Source: Ruegeria arenilitoris
GTDB taxonomy: Bacteria > Pseudomonadota > Alphaproteobacteria > Rhodobacterales > Rhodobacteraceae
DNA: 64,000 bases
Direction: 5' to 3'
Assembly (NCBI RefSeq): GCF_013035315.1
Contig: NZ_WQHP01000004.1
Coordinates: forward strand, 248,001-312,000
In this document: positions 16,220 to 25,281 of the stretch, piece after piece
Layout of the letters: each line of letters starts with the position of its first letter
Numbering within the stretch: position 1 is the first letter of the stretch
Made by a program: the position numbers and the translations under genes
Notes under the pieces: model-generated
Told to the model about the DNA's origin: nothing
What the model saw: only the letters and a program-made list of their open reading frames with translations
Databases searched by the model: none

Positions 16220-17771
16220 TATCTACAACTGGCGACGCAAACGCCGCAGCGCGGGAACGGAAGAAGCCCGCGCCGACGCCATCTCGCGTATTCGCAAGGC
16301 GACGCAGCCAGCCGAAGCGGCCAATGACCCGCAGCCGGGAACCGAAATCGACGCCATCAAGCGCGAAGGTCTAACGGGGCGTCAACTGCGGATCGCGCGC
16401 CGGTTGGCACAGAAAAACGGTCTGGCTGCGACGTCCGACTATGATGCCGTGCGGTTGCTGCGCCAAAGAGGGATCGACCCCTTTCATCGCGCAAACTTGC
16501 TTAACCTGGCGGGGGATGCGGCGGACCCGGATGACCAATCAAAAGGCAAGATAAGAATTCATTTGCCGCAGACCGTCAGTGAGAGTGGCGGGTCCTTGCC
16601 TGGGCCCGAGATGTCCCCGGCCCAACGGCGCGAGCGGGAAATTGACGAGATACGAAAAGACATCGCACGTCGCCGACGCCGCAAATTGCTTGCGCTGTTT
16701 GCACGCCTCGCCGTTTTTGTCTTCTTGCCGACGTTTATTGTGGGGCTCTATTTCTATCGTATCGCGACACCCATGTACGCCAGCGACTCGGCATTCTCTA
16801 TCCTGCAAGCTGACGGCGGCGGAGCGTCGTTTGGCGGCTTCCTCGCGGGCACTCAATATGCGACAGCTCAGGACTCGGTGGCCACACAAGAGTTTCTGGA
16901 GTCCAAGGACGCCCTGCTGAGGCTGGAACGTGACATGGGCTTTACTGAGATCTTCGAGCAAGACTGGATCGATCCGATTCAGCGCCTTGCGCCAGATGCA
17001 ACGCTCGAAGAGACATACAAGTTGTACAAGCGGATGATTACGATTGGCTATGACCCAAGTGACGGCATCATCCGAATGGAAGTTGCAGCACCTAACCCCG
17101 ATATCGCGGTCGCAATATCGAATCGTTTGCTGGCTTACGCCGAAGAACGGATAAACGGCCTGACCGAGTTGAAGCGCGAAGACCAAATGCGCGATGCTTT
17201 GGCGGGGTTTGAGATGGCGCAAAAAGAACGCCAGAAAGCGCAAGAAGACTTGATTGAGCTTCAGCTCCAAGGGGCGATTCTCGATCCTGAAAACGTTATT
17301 ATGGGCCTGCGTGCCCGGATCAACGGCCTTGAAACGCAGTTGCAGGAAAAAGAACTTCAGCTTGCCGCGCTGCTGGACAACCTGCGCCCCAACCAGGCCA
17401 AAGTCGACGGTGCGCGAGCGGACGTTGCGCGTCTGGAAGACGCACTGGAAGAATTGAACGCGGAAATGCTTGACGTCTCGGCTGGCGAAAACTCGCTGGC
17501 GCGGCTGAGCGTGCGCATTCAGATTGCTCAGGCTGATTTGGCGGCCCGGGATATGATGCTGCAGACGGCCATGCAGCAAATGGAGACCACACGGACAGAA
17601 GCCAACCGTAAAGTGCGCTATCTGACGGTATCCGTAAATCCGGTTCCAAGTCAGGATCCCACATACCCGCGCAAGTTCGAAAATACGATTTTGGCTTTTC
17701 TGTTGTTTGCTGGTATCTACCTGATGATCTCGCTTACCGCGTCGGTCCTTCGTGAACAGGTATCCTCGTAA
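16197..17771 (+). CDS. Capsule polysaccharide export inner-membrane/periplasmic protein, KpsE-like
   Basis: A 524-residue polysaccharide co-polymerase type protein that links the inner-membrane exporter to the outer membrane. It has a long cytoplasmic N-terminus (about 165 residues, basic and Ala-rich, containing LTGRQLRIARRLAQKNGLA), a first membrane segment near KLLALFARLAVFVFLPTFIV, a periplasmic domain with long coiled coil (about 340-460), and a last membrane segment (ILAFLLFAGIYLMISLTA) close to the C-terminus. KpsE proteins are usually near 380-400 residues, so the N-terminal extension is an addition. The ATG at 16197 overlaps the kpsT-like gene by 23 bases; five bases separate it from kdsA. 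Confidence 0.85.
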   Translation: MTTKPKASIYNWRRKRRSAGTEEARADAISRIRKATQPAEAANDPQPGTEIDAIKREGLTGRQLRIARRLAQKNGLAATSDYDAVRLLRQRGIDPFHRANLLNLAGDAADPDDQSKGKIRIHLPQTVSESGGSLPGPEMSPAQRREREIDEIRKDIARRRRRKLLALFARLAVFVFLPTFIVGLYFYRIATPMYASDSAFSILQADGGGASFGGFLAGTQYATAQDSVATQEFLESKDALLRLERDMGFTEIFEQDWIDPIQRLAPDATLEETYKLYKRMITIGYDPSDGIIRMEVAAPNPDIAVAISNRLLAYAEERINGLTELKREDQMRDALAGFEMAQKERQKAQEDLIELQLQGAILDPENVIMGLRARINGLETQLQEKELQLAALLDNLRPNQAKVDGARADVARLEDALEELNAEMLDVSAGENSLARLSVRIQIAQADLAARDMMLQTAMQQMETTRTEANRKVRYLTVSVNPVPSQDPTYPRKFENTILAFLLFAGIYLMISLTASVLREQVSS

Positions 17772-17776
17772 GACAC

Positions 17777-18610
17777 ATGAAACATGTAAAAATCTCCGAT
17801 CTGACGGTCGGTAATGATCTGCCGCTGACGATCATTGCCGGCCCCTGCCAGCTTGAAACCGCGGATCATGCGCAAATGATCGCTGGCGCAATGAAAGAAG
17901 CCTGCGATGCCGCTGGCGCGCAGTATGTCTTTAAGGCGTCCTACGACAAAGCGAACCGCACATCTTTATCGGGCAAGCGCGGGATGGGCATCGATGCAGG
18001 GCTGAAGGTGCTGGATGACATCCGTTCGGGCATGGGTATCCCGGTCCTGACGGACGTCCATTCCGAGGCCCAATGCGCCATAGCCGCCGAGGCTGTGGAT
18101 GTGTTGCAGATCCCGGCTTTTCTGTGCCGCCAAACCGACATGTTGCTGGCTGCTGGCAACACGGGCAAAGCAGTGAACGTGAAAAAAGGTCAGTTCCTGG
18201 CCCCCTGGGAAATGGGCAATATCGTTGACAAGGTAGAAAGCACTGGTAACCACAACATACTTCTGACCGAACGCGGAACGTCCTTCGGCTACAACACGTT
18301 GGTGGCCGATATGCGCGGACTGCCGCAAATGGCCAAGACAGGCTATCCGGTTGTGATGGATGCGACCCACTCGGTACAGCAACCCGGCGGCAAAGGCGGA
18401 TCTTCGGGCGGGCAGCGCGAATTTGCTCCGGTAATGGCGCGAGCGGCTGTATCGCTGGGCATCGGAGCGGTGTTCATTGAAACCCATCAGGACCCGGACA
18501 ACGCCCCATCTGACGGGCCAAACATGATCCCTCTGGACGAGATGCCCCATCTGATTGACACACTGATGCGCTTTGATGCATTGGCCAAAGCAATCCCGAT
18601 CCAGATTTAA
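17777..18610 (+). CDS. kdsA: 3-Deoxy-8-phosphooctulonate synthase (Kdo-8-phosphate synthase), metal-dependent type
   Basis: A 277-residue aldol-condensing enzyme that joins phosphoenolpyruvate and arabinose-5-phosphate to Kdo-8-phosphate for LPS core or Kdo-containing capsule linkers. KASYDKANRTS, RGTSFGYNTLV and DATHSVQQPGG are diagnostic. Cys24 in IAGPCQLE, where the E. coli enzyme has Asn, marks the metal-dependent class (as in Aquifex); further ligands are His in TDVHS and ETHQD. It sits directly after the KpsE-like gene (5-base gap), which suggests that Kdo is supplied to the exported polysaccharide. Confidence 0.96.
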   Translation: MKHVKISDLTVGNDLPLTIIAGPCQLETADHAQMIAGAMKEACDAAGAQYVFKASYDKANRTSLSGKRGMGIDAGLKVLDDIRSGMGIPVLTDVHSEAQCAIAAEAVDVLQIPAFLCRQTDMLLAAGNTGKAVNVKKGQFLAPWEMGNIVDKVESTGNHNILLTERGTSFGYNTLVADMRGLPQMAKTGYPVVMDATHSVQQPGGKGGSSGGQREFAPVMARAAVSLGIGAVFIETHQDPDNAPSDGPNMIPLDEMPHLIDTLMRFDALAKAIPIQI

Positions 18611-18624
18611 GTACGAGCAATAGC

Positions 18625-20121
18625 ATGACCAAACCCATCCCCGAGGTGACACCAAACACCTGGAGTTTTTTGCGCGACCCCATGATCAAACCGACGGGCT
18701 TTCGTGAATATGATGCCCGTTGGAAATACCCCGAAGAGATCAACCTGCCCGGCATGACTGCACTTGGTCTTGGTCTGGGCACACAGATGCGCAGACGCGG
18801 GATTGATCCTGTCATTGCGGTCGGAAACGACTATCGCGACTACTCTTTGGCGATTAAAAACGCACTGATCCTGGGGCTGATGCAAGCTGGCATTCAGGTC
18901 AAAGATATCGGCCCGGCACTTAGCCCAATGGCCTACTTTTCCCAGTTCCATCTGGACGTTCCTGCTGTGGCCATGGTCACGGCCAGCCATAACCCCAACG
19001 GTTGGACCGGGGTCAAAATGGGTTTTGACCGTCCGCTGACCCACGGCCCGGATGAGATGTCGGAGCTGCGCGACATTGTCCTGAACGGCGAGGGCGTAGC
19101 CCATGAAGGCGGTTCGTATGAGTTCGTCGATGGCGTGAAAGAGGCCTATATTGACGATCTGGTGGGTGACTTCAAAATGTCTCGCCCGTTGAAAGTTGTC
19201 TGCGCCACCGGAAACGGCACCGCCTCGGCCTTTGCCCCGGAAATCTTCGAGCGTATTGGCGTCGAAGTGGTGCCCAGCCACAATCGGCTGGACTATACCT
19301 TCCCCAACTACAACCCCAACCCCGAAGCCATGGAGATGCTGCACGACATGGCCGACAGCGTGAAATCCAGCGGTGCCGATCTGGCCCTTGGCTTCGACGG
19401 CGACGGCGACCGCTGCGGTGTTGTGGATGACGAGGGTGAAGAGATTTTTGCCGACAAGGTCGGCGTGATCATGGCCCGCGACCTTGCCAAGCTGTACCCG
19501 AACTCGACCTTCGTGGCCGACGTGAAATCGACCGGCCTGTTTGCCAGCGACCCCGAGTTGCAGGCGCATGGCGTGAAAGCGGATTATTGGAAAACCGGCC
19601 ACAGCCACATGAAACGCCGTGTCAAGGAAATCAACGCTCTGGCGGGCTTTGAGAAATCGGGGCACTACTTCCTGGCCGAACCCATCGGACGTGGTTATGA
19701 CTGCGGCATGCGCGTCGCAGTTGAGATTTGCAAGCTGATGGACCGTAACCCGGACAAAAGCATGTCGGATCTGCGCAAGGCCCTGCCCAAAACCTGGTCG
19801 ACGCCGACCATGTCACCCTACGCGGCTGACACAGAAAAATATGACATCCTGAAACGGCTGGTCGACAAGCTGGTCGCCAAGGCAGACGCCGGAGACCGCT
19901 TTGCCGGTCGCGCGATCAAAGAAGTCGTCACCGTCAACGGTGCTCGAGTCATTCTGGACAATGGCAGCTGGGGTCTGGTTCGCGCGTCCTCGAACACTCC
20001 GAACCTTGTGGTGGTCTGCGAAAGCAGCGAAAGCGAAGAAGAAATGCGTGCGATCTTTGCTGATATCGACGCGGTCATTCGCACCGAACCCGGTGTTGGC
20101 GACTACGACCAGACGATCTGA
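18625..20121 (+). CDS. Phosphomannomutase / phosphoglucomutase
   Basis: A 498-residue alpha-D-phosphohexomutase interconverting hexose 1- and 6-phosphates, feeding nucleotide-sugar synthesis. The phospho-serine is S121 in VTASHNPNGW, the metal loop is GFDGDGDRCG, the sugar loop region holds GEKSG-like GFEKSGHYF, and the C-terminal phosphate-binding loop is VRASSNTPN. It follows kdsA by 14 bases, so it is the fourth gene of the polysaccharide operon. Substrate preference (mannose or glucose) cannot be fixed by eye; manB and algC-type names are both used for this group. Confidence 0.93.
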   Translation: MTKPIPEVTPNTWSFLRDPMIKPTGFREYDARWKYPEEINLPGMTALGLGLGTQMRRRGIDPVIAVGNDYRDYSLAIKNALILGLMQAGIQVKDIGPALSPMAYFSQFHLDVPAVAMVTASHNPNGWTGVKMGFDRPLTHGPDEMSELRDIVLNGEGVAHEGGSYEFVDGVKEAYIDDLVGDFKMSRPLKVVCATGNGTASAFAPEIFERIGVEVVPSHNRLDYTFPNYNPNPEAMEMLHDMADSVKSSGADLALGFDGDGDRCGVVDDEGEEIFADKVGVIMARDLAKLYPNSTFVADVKSTGLFASDPELQAHGVKADYWKTGHSHMKRRVKEINALAGFEKSGHYFLAEPIGRGYDCGMRVAVEICKLMDRNPDKSMSDLRKALPKTWSTPTMSPYAADTEKYDILKRLVDKLVAKADAGDRFAGRAIKEVVTVNGARVILDNGSWGLVRASSNTPNLVVVCESSESEEEMRAIFADIDAVIRTEPGVGDYDQTI

Positions 20122-20135
20122 ACATTCTGTCGTTT

Positions 20136-20154
20136 CGGGGCCAGGGCGGCCCCG
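20136..20154. terminator. Hairpin between the phosphohexomutase and asmA genes
   Basis: CGGGGCC (20136-20142) pairs exactly with GGCCCCG (20148-20154) around AGGGC, and the flanking TTT/GAA can extend the stem by three pairs. It fills the 44-base gap between two convergent genes. No T run is present, so the terminator call is moderate. Confidence 0.5.
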
Positions 20155-20165
20155 GAACGTTCAGG

Positions 20166-22124
20166 TCAGTTGCCGCCGAAAAGCTTCAATATCCCTTTGT
20201 TCAACTCGTCTTCCAACTTGTTCTTGATGGCGTCTTCGATCTGATCACTGTCGGTGATCGTTGTGTCCAACTCATTCCCGACCTTTTCGAAAACCTTCTG
20301 CTTGGCTTCGTCCTCAAGCTCTTTGGCTTTTCCCTCTGCAGCCGCTTCAATCACTTTGGTCAGGTCGGGTTTGATGGACGGGTTGCTCCATGGTCCGACG
20401 ATCCGAACAGGCACCGCGATACCATTGCCCGAGTTGGCGCGAAGGGCGACGGGCGTGAACAGATAGTCGATGTCACGATTACCGATGCCGACACGACCCG
20501 AACCGTCCGCCCGAAAGTTGTCCAGCGACATCAACAGATCATCATTGCGCAAAACACCCTGATCAATGTTGAAGCTGGCGGACAGGCTGTTGAACACGGT
20601 CGTCCCGGCCTCACCCCCGCCCCGCCCCATCAGGCGGTCCAAGTCAAAGCCCGAGATCACGCCCCGGCCTACATCGACACGGCCCTTGCCGCTGAGTGAG
20701 CGCATGATCTGATCTTCGGTCTGCCCTACCCCCAGAAACTCGAATGACCCAGACCCGGTGCCCGACAGGCGTTCGATGCCGCCCAAGGTGGACAGGGCTT
20801 GTTGAACGTTGATTCCATCCGCGGTCAGATTGCCGCCGACAGACAAACCATTGCGATTGTTCGCCACGACCTGTCCGTTCAACTGGCCTGAGAACAAAGT
20901 GGCCGGGTTCATTTGCAGAACAGCGCGCGACCGATCCAGGTTCAGCGTCAGATCGCTGGGCCCCAGCGTCAGCCCCGGAACTGCAATGGAATTGGCCTTG
21001 AGGCGGATTCTACCGTTCGCCAGAGCCAGCGCAGAGGCATCTATCGGCGCGGTCGACCACCCTTCGTTCTGTGGCGTCGCGGGCGACGCTTGCGACGCAC
21101 CACCGGTGGCCGCACCATCATTGAAACGGCTGAGGTCCAGATCACCTGCATCCAGCCGTGCCGTAATCTGAGGTGGGTCCGAGATCATGATATCCGCTTC
21201 ACCCGTCAGTCGGTTGTCATCCAGCTGCGCCACCATATTGCGCAGCGAAATCCGCCCGTTCTGAGTGTATGTCATCTGCGCGGAAACATCCGCCGCGCGC
21301 CCCAGCCCCAACGGCACGCCCATTCCGGCCTGCCCGAATGCGGCCAGCATAAGCTCTGTGCTGGTCGTTTTGGCGCGCAGGCTACCAGCCATCTCGCCGG
21401 CAAGATTGACCCGGCCGTCAAAGGCGAAATCTCCGCCGGGCGCTGTGAGCGTCAAATCCAACGGCGTTACGACACCCGAGGCATAAGCGGGCAGGTCCTG
21501 AATACTCAGATCCACATCGACCGCCCCACCGGGAACCGCCATCTGGGCATGAACTTTCAATGGGGCGGCGATGTTCGGCCAACTGGCGGCCAGATCGACA
21601 TTTGCAAAATCGAACTTGGTCGCGCCATTTTCGATGTACAGAAGACGCGCGTTTGTAAGTTTCAGGTGATCCAGTGTCACCTCTCCTTGCTGCCCTTGCG
21701 GGGTCGCACCGCTGGTCGAATTGGCCGGGGCAACGGTTGCAGGTGCCGACAGCTCCCAGTTGCCGCGACCGTCTGACAATTCCAGCCGCAGAACGGGGTT
21801 TTCCGCAATCACGCGTTTGATGCGCAGGTCACCGGAAATCAGGGCCGAGGCGTCTACCCCAACGGCCAGGCTCTCGGCGCTCAGCATCGGCTCAGGCCCG
21901 GCCCAGGACGCGTTTCCAAAGGTCACGGGACCGGTTTCCATCCCCAGCACCGGCCAGAAGGACAGGTTGACGTCCCCGGTCAGCTTCAGATCACGGCCGG
22001 TTTGCGCGCGAACCTGCTCGGCCAGAATCGTGGCCAGCTTGTCGCCCGGCATCAGCAACAGCGCGCCGATTACCAGCCCAAACACCGCCACTAACAGGAA
22101 TAGAATGCGCAACAGCCACTTCAT
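20166..22124 (-). CDS. AsmA family protein
   Basis: A 652-residue protein with one N-terminal membrane anchor (LLRILFLLVAVFGLVIGALLL) and a large periplasmic part. The start of the periplasmic domain (ILAEQVRAQTGRDLKLTGDV, then SFWPVLGMETGPV) is the AsmA signature. The C-terminal AsmA_2 region contains LSGKGRVDVGRGVISGFDLD and LRNDDLLMSLDNFRADGSG. AsmA-like proteins have a repeating beta-groove architecture and are implicated in outer-membrane lipid transport or homeostasis. The gene is single and convergent with the polysaccharide operon. GGAG lies before its ATG. Confidence 0.88.
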   Translation of the reverse strand: MKWLLRILFLLVAVFGLVIGALLLMPGDKLATILAEQVRAQTGRDLKLTGDVNLSFWPVLGMETGPVTFGNASWAGPEPMLSAESLAVGVDASALISGDLRIKRVIAENPVLRLELSDGRGNWELSAPATVAPANSTSGATPQGQQGEVTLDHLKLTNARLLYIENGATKFDFANVDLAASWPNIAAPLKVHAQMAVPGGAVDVDLSIQDLPAYASGVVTPLDLTLTAPGGDFAFDGRVNLAGEMAGSLRAKTTSTELMLAAFGQAGMGVPLGLGRAADVSAQMTYTQNGRISLRNMVAQLDDNRLTGEADIMISDPPQITARLDAGDLDLSRFNDGAATGGASQASPATPQNEGWSTAPIDASALALANGRIRLKANSIAVPGLTLGPSDLTLNLDRSRAVLQMNPATLFSGQLNGQVVANNRNGLSVGGNLTADGINVQQALSTLGGIERLSGTGSGSFEFLGVGQTEDQIMRSLSGKGRVDVGRGVISGFDLDRLMGRGGGEAGTTVFNSLSASFNIDQGVLRNDDLLMSLDNFRADGSGRVGIGNRDIDYLFTPVALRANSGNGIAVPVRIVGPWSNPSIKPDLTKVIEAAAEGKAKELEDEAKQKVFEKVGNELDTTITDSDQIEDAIKNKLEDELNKGILKLFGGN

Positions 22125-22218
22125 TTTCTGCTCTCCGCCTTTTTCATGCGTTTAAAAAGATCATCCAAAGCCTGCGTCGCATTTGCAAGGGGAAGCGTTC
22201 CCCACTATATGCCCGGCC

Positions 22219-23607
22219 ATGACCACGAACCCGCCAAACCTCCGCCCCGACCTGGCGCCTGCCGCCCGGATGCCCGAGACGCCACGTTCGAACCAGCCGA
22301 CGATCGGTATGGTCTCGTTGGGCTGCCCTAAGGCCCTGGTCGACAGCGAACGCATTCTGACGCGCCTCAGGGCCGAAGGTTACGGCATCTCACCGGATTA
22401 TTCAGGCGCGGATGCCGTGATCGTGAACACTTGCGGGTTCCTCGACAGCGCTAAGGCCGAGTCTCTGGATGCGATTGGCGAGGCTTTGGTGGAGAACGGC
22501 AAAGTCATCGTGACAGGATGTTTGGGCGCCGAGCCGGATTACATTCGCGAACATCACCCGCGCATCATGGCGGTCACCGGGCCGCACCAGTATGAACAGG
22601 TGCTGGACGCCGTGCACCAGGCGGTGCCGCCCGATCCCGATCCATTCGTGGACCTGCTGCCCGCCGCGAGCGTGCAGCTGACGCCGCGCCATTACAGCTA
22701 TCTCAAGATTTCCGAGGGCTGTAACCACAAGTGCAAGTTCTGCATCATTCCGGACATGCGCGGCAAACTGGCCAGCCGCCCGGCTCGTGCCATCCTGCGC
22801 GAAGCGGAAAAGCTGGTCGATAACGGTGTGCGCGAGCTGTTGGTGATCTCGCAGGACACCTCAGCTTACGGGCTGGACCGAAAATACGACGTGAACCCGT
22901 GGAAAGATCGCGAGGTGCGCAGCCATATCACCGATCTGGCGCGCGAACTGGGGCAGCTGGATGCCTGGGTCCGGCTGCATTACGTTTACCCTTACCCGCA
23001 TGTGCGAGAGCTGATCCCGCTGATGGCCGAAGCGGGATGCAACGTGCTGCCCTATCTGGACATTCCGTTCCAACACGCCCACCCGGACGTTCTGAAACGC
23101 ATGGCGCGCCCCGCTGCAGCGGCCAAGACACTGGATGAGATCGCCGTTTGGCGCGCGACGTGCCCCGATATCACCCTGCGCTCGACCTTCATCGTAGGCT
23201 ACCCGGGCGAGACCGAGGCCGAGTTCCAGACCCTGTTGGACTGGATGGATGAGGCGCAACTGGATCGGGTCGGCTGCTTTCAATACGAAAACGTTGATGG
23301 CGCGCGGTCCAACGATCTTCCGGATCACGTCCCTGCTGAGGTCAAGCAAGAGCGCTGGGAACGCTTTATGGAGAAGGCGCAGGCAATCTCTGAGGCCAAG
23401 CTGGCGGCAAAGGTTGGCCGGACCCTTGATGTGATCGTAGACGAGATCGATGATGAGGCGGCCACCTGCCGCACCAAGGCAGACGCCCCTGAGATTGACG
23501 GCAACCTGTTCATTGACGAAGGGTTCGAAAACCTGAAACCCGGTGACATCGTGTCGGTCGAAGTTGACGAGGCCGGAGAATACGATCTGTGGGGTAAGTT
23601 GCGCTGA
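22219..23607 (+). CDS. rimO: Ribosomal protein S12 methylthiotransferase RimO
   Basis: A 462-residue radical-SAM methylthiotransferase that adds a methylthio group to an aspartate of ribosomal protein S12 (Asp88 in E. coli). The N-terminal UPF0004 domain supplies three Fe-S cysteines ([27 protein letters not shown]). The radical-SAM motif is CNHKCKFC, the substrate part contains YVYPYPH and YLDIPFQHA, and the last ~70 residues are the TRAM domain. [14 protein letters not shown] is typical. The ATG at 22219 is used; a TTG 36 bases earlier overlaps a GGGGAA/TTCCCC hairpin and is less likely. Confidence 0.96.
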   Translation: MTTNPPNLRPDLAPAARMPETPRSNQPTIGMVSLGCPKALVDSERILTRLRAEGYGISPDYSGADAVIVNTCGFLDSAKAESLDAIGEALVENGKVIVTGCLGAEPDYIREHHPRIMAVTGPHQYEQVLDAVHQAVPPDPDPFVDLLPAASVQLTPRHYSYLKISEGCNHKCKFCIIPDMRGKLASRPARAILREAEKLVDNGVRELLVISQDTSAYGLDRKYDVNPWKDREVRSHITDLARELGQLDAWVRLHYVYPYPHVRELIPLMAEAGCNVLPYLDIPFQHAHPDVLKRMARPAAAAKTLDEIAVWRATCPDITLRSTFIVGYPGETEAEFQTLLDWMDEAQLDRVGCFQYENVDGARSNDLPDHVPAEVKQERWERFMEKAQAISEAKLAAKVGRTLDVIVDEIDDEAATCRTKADAPEIDGNLFIDEGFENLKPGDIVSVEVDEAGEYDLWGKLR

Positions 23608-23720
23608 CGCACCCTGCCCGATCACTCCGGATCGGAGAAGCGTGAGCCAAGTTCATTTGGATTCTGTTCAAAATTGGCGGACTATGGCAGGGCACTTCGT
23701 TACAGAAGTAGGAGGGTCCA

Positions 23721-24128
23721 ATGTCTTGTCTGCATTCCATTGCAGCTACATGTGCCGCTGCGGTCATTGCCACGCATCTTTTTGCGGCACCAGCATTAGC
23801 CAACGGTTACGGCTCTAGCTCAGGAGGGTTTCTTTCCGTACGCTCTGGGTCAGTGACCTTGCATATTCGCAGTACGCATCCCGTGAACCGCTACTACGTC
23901 ACGCCCAAAGTCTACGTGCGCAAATCCAAGCCGAAGGGCTATGATCTCAAAGGGACACCGAAGGTTCATTACCACAAGACGAAACCGCGAGTGTACTACA
24001 CAAAGCCTGTCAGGAAAAAACATCGCCGGTCTTTCGGTCATTACAACAGATGGCCTTCTCCGACTTATTTCCCACCGCTTTACGGAACCAAAAGCCGGCA
24101 GCTCCATCCCAGCTTCTCGCCGTACTGA
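23721..24128 (+). CDS. Secreted basic, Tyr/Lys-rich protein of unknown function
   Basis: A 135-residue protein that I do not recognise. Residues 1-27 form a signal peptide ending APALA. The mature part is very basic and rich in Tyr, Lys, Pro and His. It contains a two-fold internal repeat: TPKVYVRKSKPKGYDL (61-76) and TPKVHYHKTKPRVYYT (79-94), followed by KPVRKKHRR. Such composition suggests a surface- or polyanion-binding protein, but that is inference. AGGAGGG lies 4 bases before the ATG, so translation is well supported. It stands alone after rimO and is convergent with dgkA. Confidence 0.7.
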   Translation: MSCLHSIAATCAAAVIATHLFAAPALANGYGSSSGGFLSVRSGSVTLHIRSTHPVNRYYVTPKVYVRKSKPKGYDLKGTPKVHYHKTKPRVYYTKPVRKKHRRSFGHYNRWPSPTYFPPLYGTKSRQLHPSFSPY

Positions 24129-24146
24129 TATACAGTTAGCTTTGCC

Positions 24147-24503
24147 TCAGAACAGGCTCAGCAAGGCCACGACCCAAGCGACGCCCGCCGCGACCGCAGT
24201 CAAGGACACAGCTGCGCTGGCCGTGTCTTTGGCCTGACCCGCCAGAATATTGTGGTCGGTTGATGTGTGGTCCACCGCACGTTCGATCGCGGTATTGAAC
24301 AGTTCCGCGATCAACACAAAAAGCCCCAACACCAGTATGAGGGCGCGCAAACCATCTGAGAGCGGAAGTAAGATAGCCAAAGCTGCTGAGATGAGGTTTG
24401 CCCAAACCCAACACCGGAACGAGTATTCTTCGCGCCACGAAACAGACAGACCCTGCCAGCTCCATCTGGTGCGATCCTTCAGGCGCGAGAAGAAGTTTTT
24501 CAT
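24147..24503 (-). CDS. dgkA: Diacylglycerol kinase
   Basis: A 118-residue integral membrane kinase with three hydrophobic segments; it phosphorylates diacylglycerol to phosphatidate and recycles lipid made during membrane-glycan synthesis. The prokaryotic DgkA signature is clear: ELFNTAIERAVD followed by AKDTASAAVSL, matching NSAIEAVVD and AKDMGSAAV of E. coli as I recall them. The Glu of the first membrane segment lies in SWREEYSFR. The ATG at 24503 fits the family start (FFSRLKDRTRWSWQGL); a start 14 codons upstream would lengthen it without family support. Confidence 0.92.
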   Translation of the reverse strand: MKNFFSRLKDRTRWSWQGLSVSWREEYSFRCWVWANLISAALAILLPLSDGLRALILVLGLFVLIAELFNTAIERAVDHTSTDHNILAGQAKDTASAAVSLTAVAAGVAWVVALLSLF

Positions 24504-24563
24504 GAGTCCTCGGTCGTTTTGTGGACCACACAGAAACCTGATCAACAGGCCGGAGACAAGAAA

Positions 24564-24585
24564 AAAACCGCCCTTGGGCGGTTTT
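24564..24585 (-). terminator. Intrinsic terminator of the small lipoprotein gene
   Basis: Read on the minus strand, AAAACCGCCC pairs with GGGCGGTTTT and a run of seven T follows. It lies 51 bases beyond the lipoprotein stop and before the start of dgkA on the same strand. Confidence 0.85.
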
Positions 24586-24600
24586 GAATTTCGTGGGTGT

Positions 24601-24628
24601 GCGAGCGGCCTTGAAGAAAGCCGCTCGC
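24601..24628 (-). terminator. Second hairpin directly after the lipoprotein gene
   Basis: GCGAGCGGC (24601-24609) pairs exactly with GCCGCTCGC (24620-24628) around a 10-base loop, 7 bases from the stop codon. No T run adjoins it. With the terminator 15 bases further on it forms a tandem pair. Confidence 0.55.
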
Positions 24629-24635
24629 GGAAAGC

Positions 24636-24824
24636 TTATTGAGCGACCGGGTTACAGATGGTCTGACCCGCTTCGGTCGTGGCCAATTCGGTTCCTGCCG
24701 GACAGCTCGGCGTGCCAAACTTGTCATATTCGGGCGTGATGTACACCGGTGTCGGTTCTTCCTGCTGCGAGCATGCAGCCAAAACCAGGGCGATTGCGCT
24801 TACGGCAGCGAATTTAAGTTTCAT
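24636..24824 (-). CDS. Small lipoprotein
   Basis: A 62-residue protein with a lipoprotein signal peptide: MKLKFAAVSAIALVLAAC, lipobox LAAC with the lipidated Cys at residue 18. The mature 45 residues (SQQEEPTPVYITPEYDKFG onward) contain two more cysteines, in PSCPAGTEL and TICNPV, which may form a disulfide. I do not recognise a function. GAGGA lies before the ATG. It has its own tandem terminators, so it appears to be expressed separately. Confidence 0.8.
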   Translation of the reverse strand: MKLKFAAVSAIALVLAACSQQEEPTPVYITPEYDKFGTPSCPAGTELATTEAGQTICNPVAQ

Positions 24825-25038
24825 GTCCGTCAATCCTCTAAAAATTTTTCCTATTGACCTACAACCTCGGGCCAGTCTCAAAATACGACCTCATTGATAT
24901 TATTGCAACAAAATCAATCACAGAATTGTGAGAGCGGCAAAACCATGCTTTTGGTGCTGGGGATGAAAGGCCCGCTACACCTTGGGTGCAATGGCCCTAT
25001 AGTTGTTTCACGACATCAGCCAACAGCGGAGGAGCCAC

Positions 25039-25281
25039 ATGTCAGATCGGCCAAATATCGCCCAAAAAGCCCCCTATCCGGTCGAAGTGACCGAGGGCAA
25101 AAGCTATTTTTGGTGTAGTTGCGGCAAATCCGAACGGCAGCCGTTCTGCGATGGCTCACACAAGGGAACAGATTTCGAGCCGGTGAAATACACGGCAGAA
25201 TCTAGTAAGAAAGTGTTCTTTTGTGGCTGTAAACAAACCTCTAATCCGCCACTGTGCGACGGGGCGCATTCCAAGCTCTGA
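25039..25281 (+). CDS. CDGSH iron-sulfur domain protein (two CDGSH motifs)
   Basis: An 80-residue soluble protein with two CDGSH-type zinc-finger-like motifs: CSCGKSERQPFCDGSH and CGCKQTSNPPLCDGAH. Each C-x-C-...-C-...-H set binds one redox-active, labile 2Fe-2S cluster (three Cys and one His). Small double-CDGSH proteins are known in bacteria, but their roles are poorly defined. GGAGGAG precedes the ATG. Its stop codon abuts the stop of the convergent cysteine-rich DUF6455 gene with no gap. Confidence 0.92.
   Translation: MSDRPNIAQKAPYPVEVTEGKSYFWCSCGKSERQPFCDGSHKGTDFEPVKYTAESSKKVFFCGCKQTSNPPLCDGAHSKL

Noticed and set aside
23618..23635. CCGATC/GATCGG hairpin after rimO as a terminator
   Set aside because: The stem is only 6 bp and no T run follows; too weak to list as a feature.
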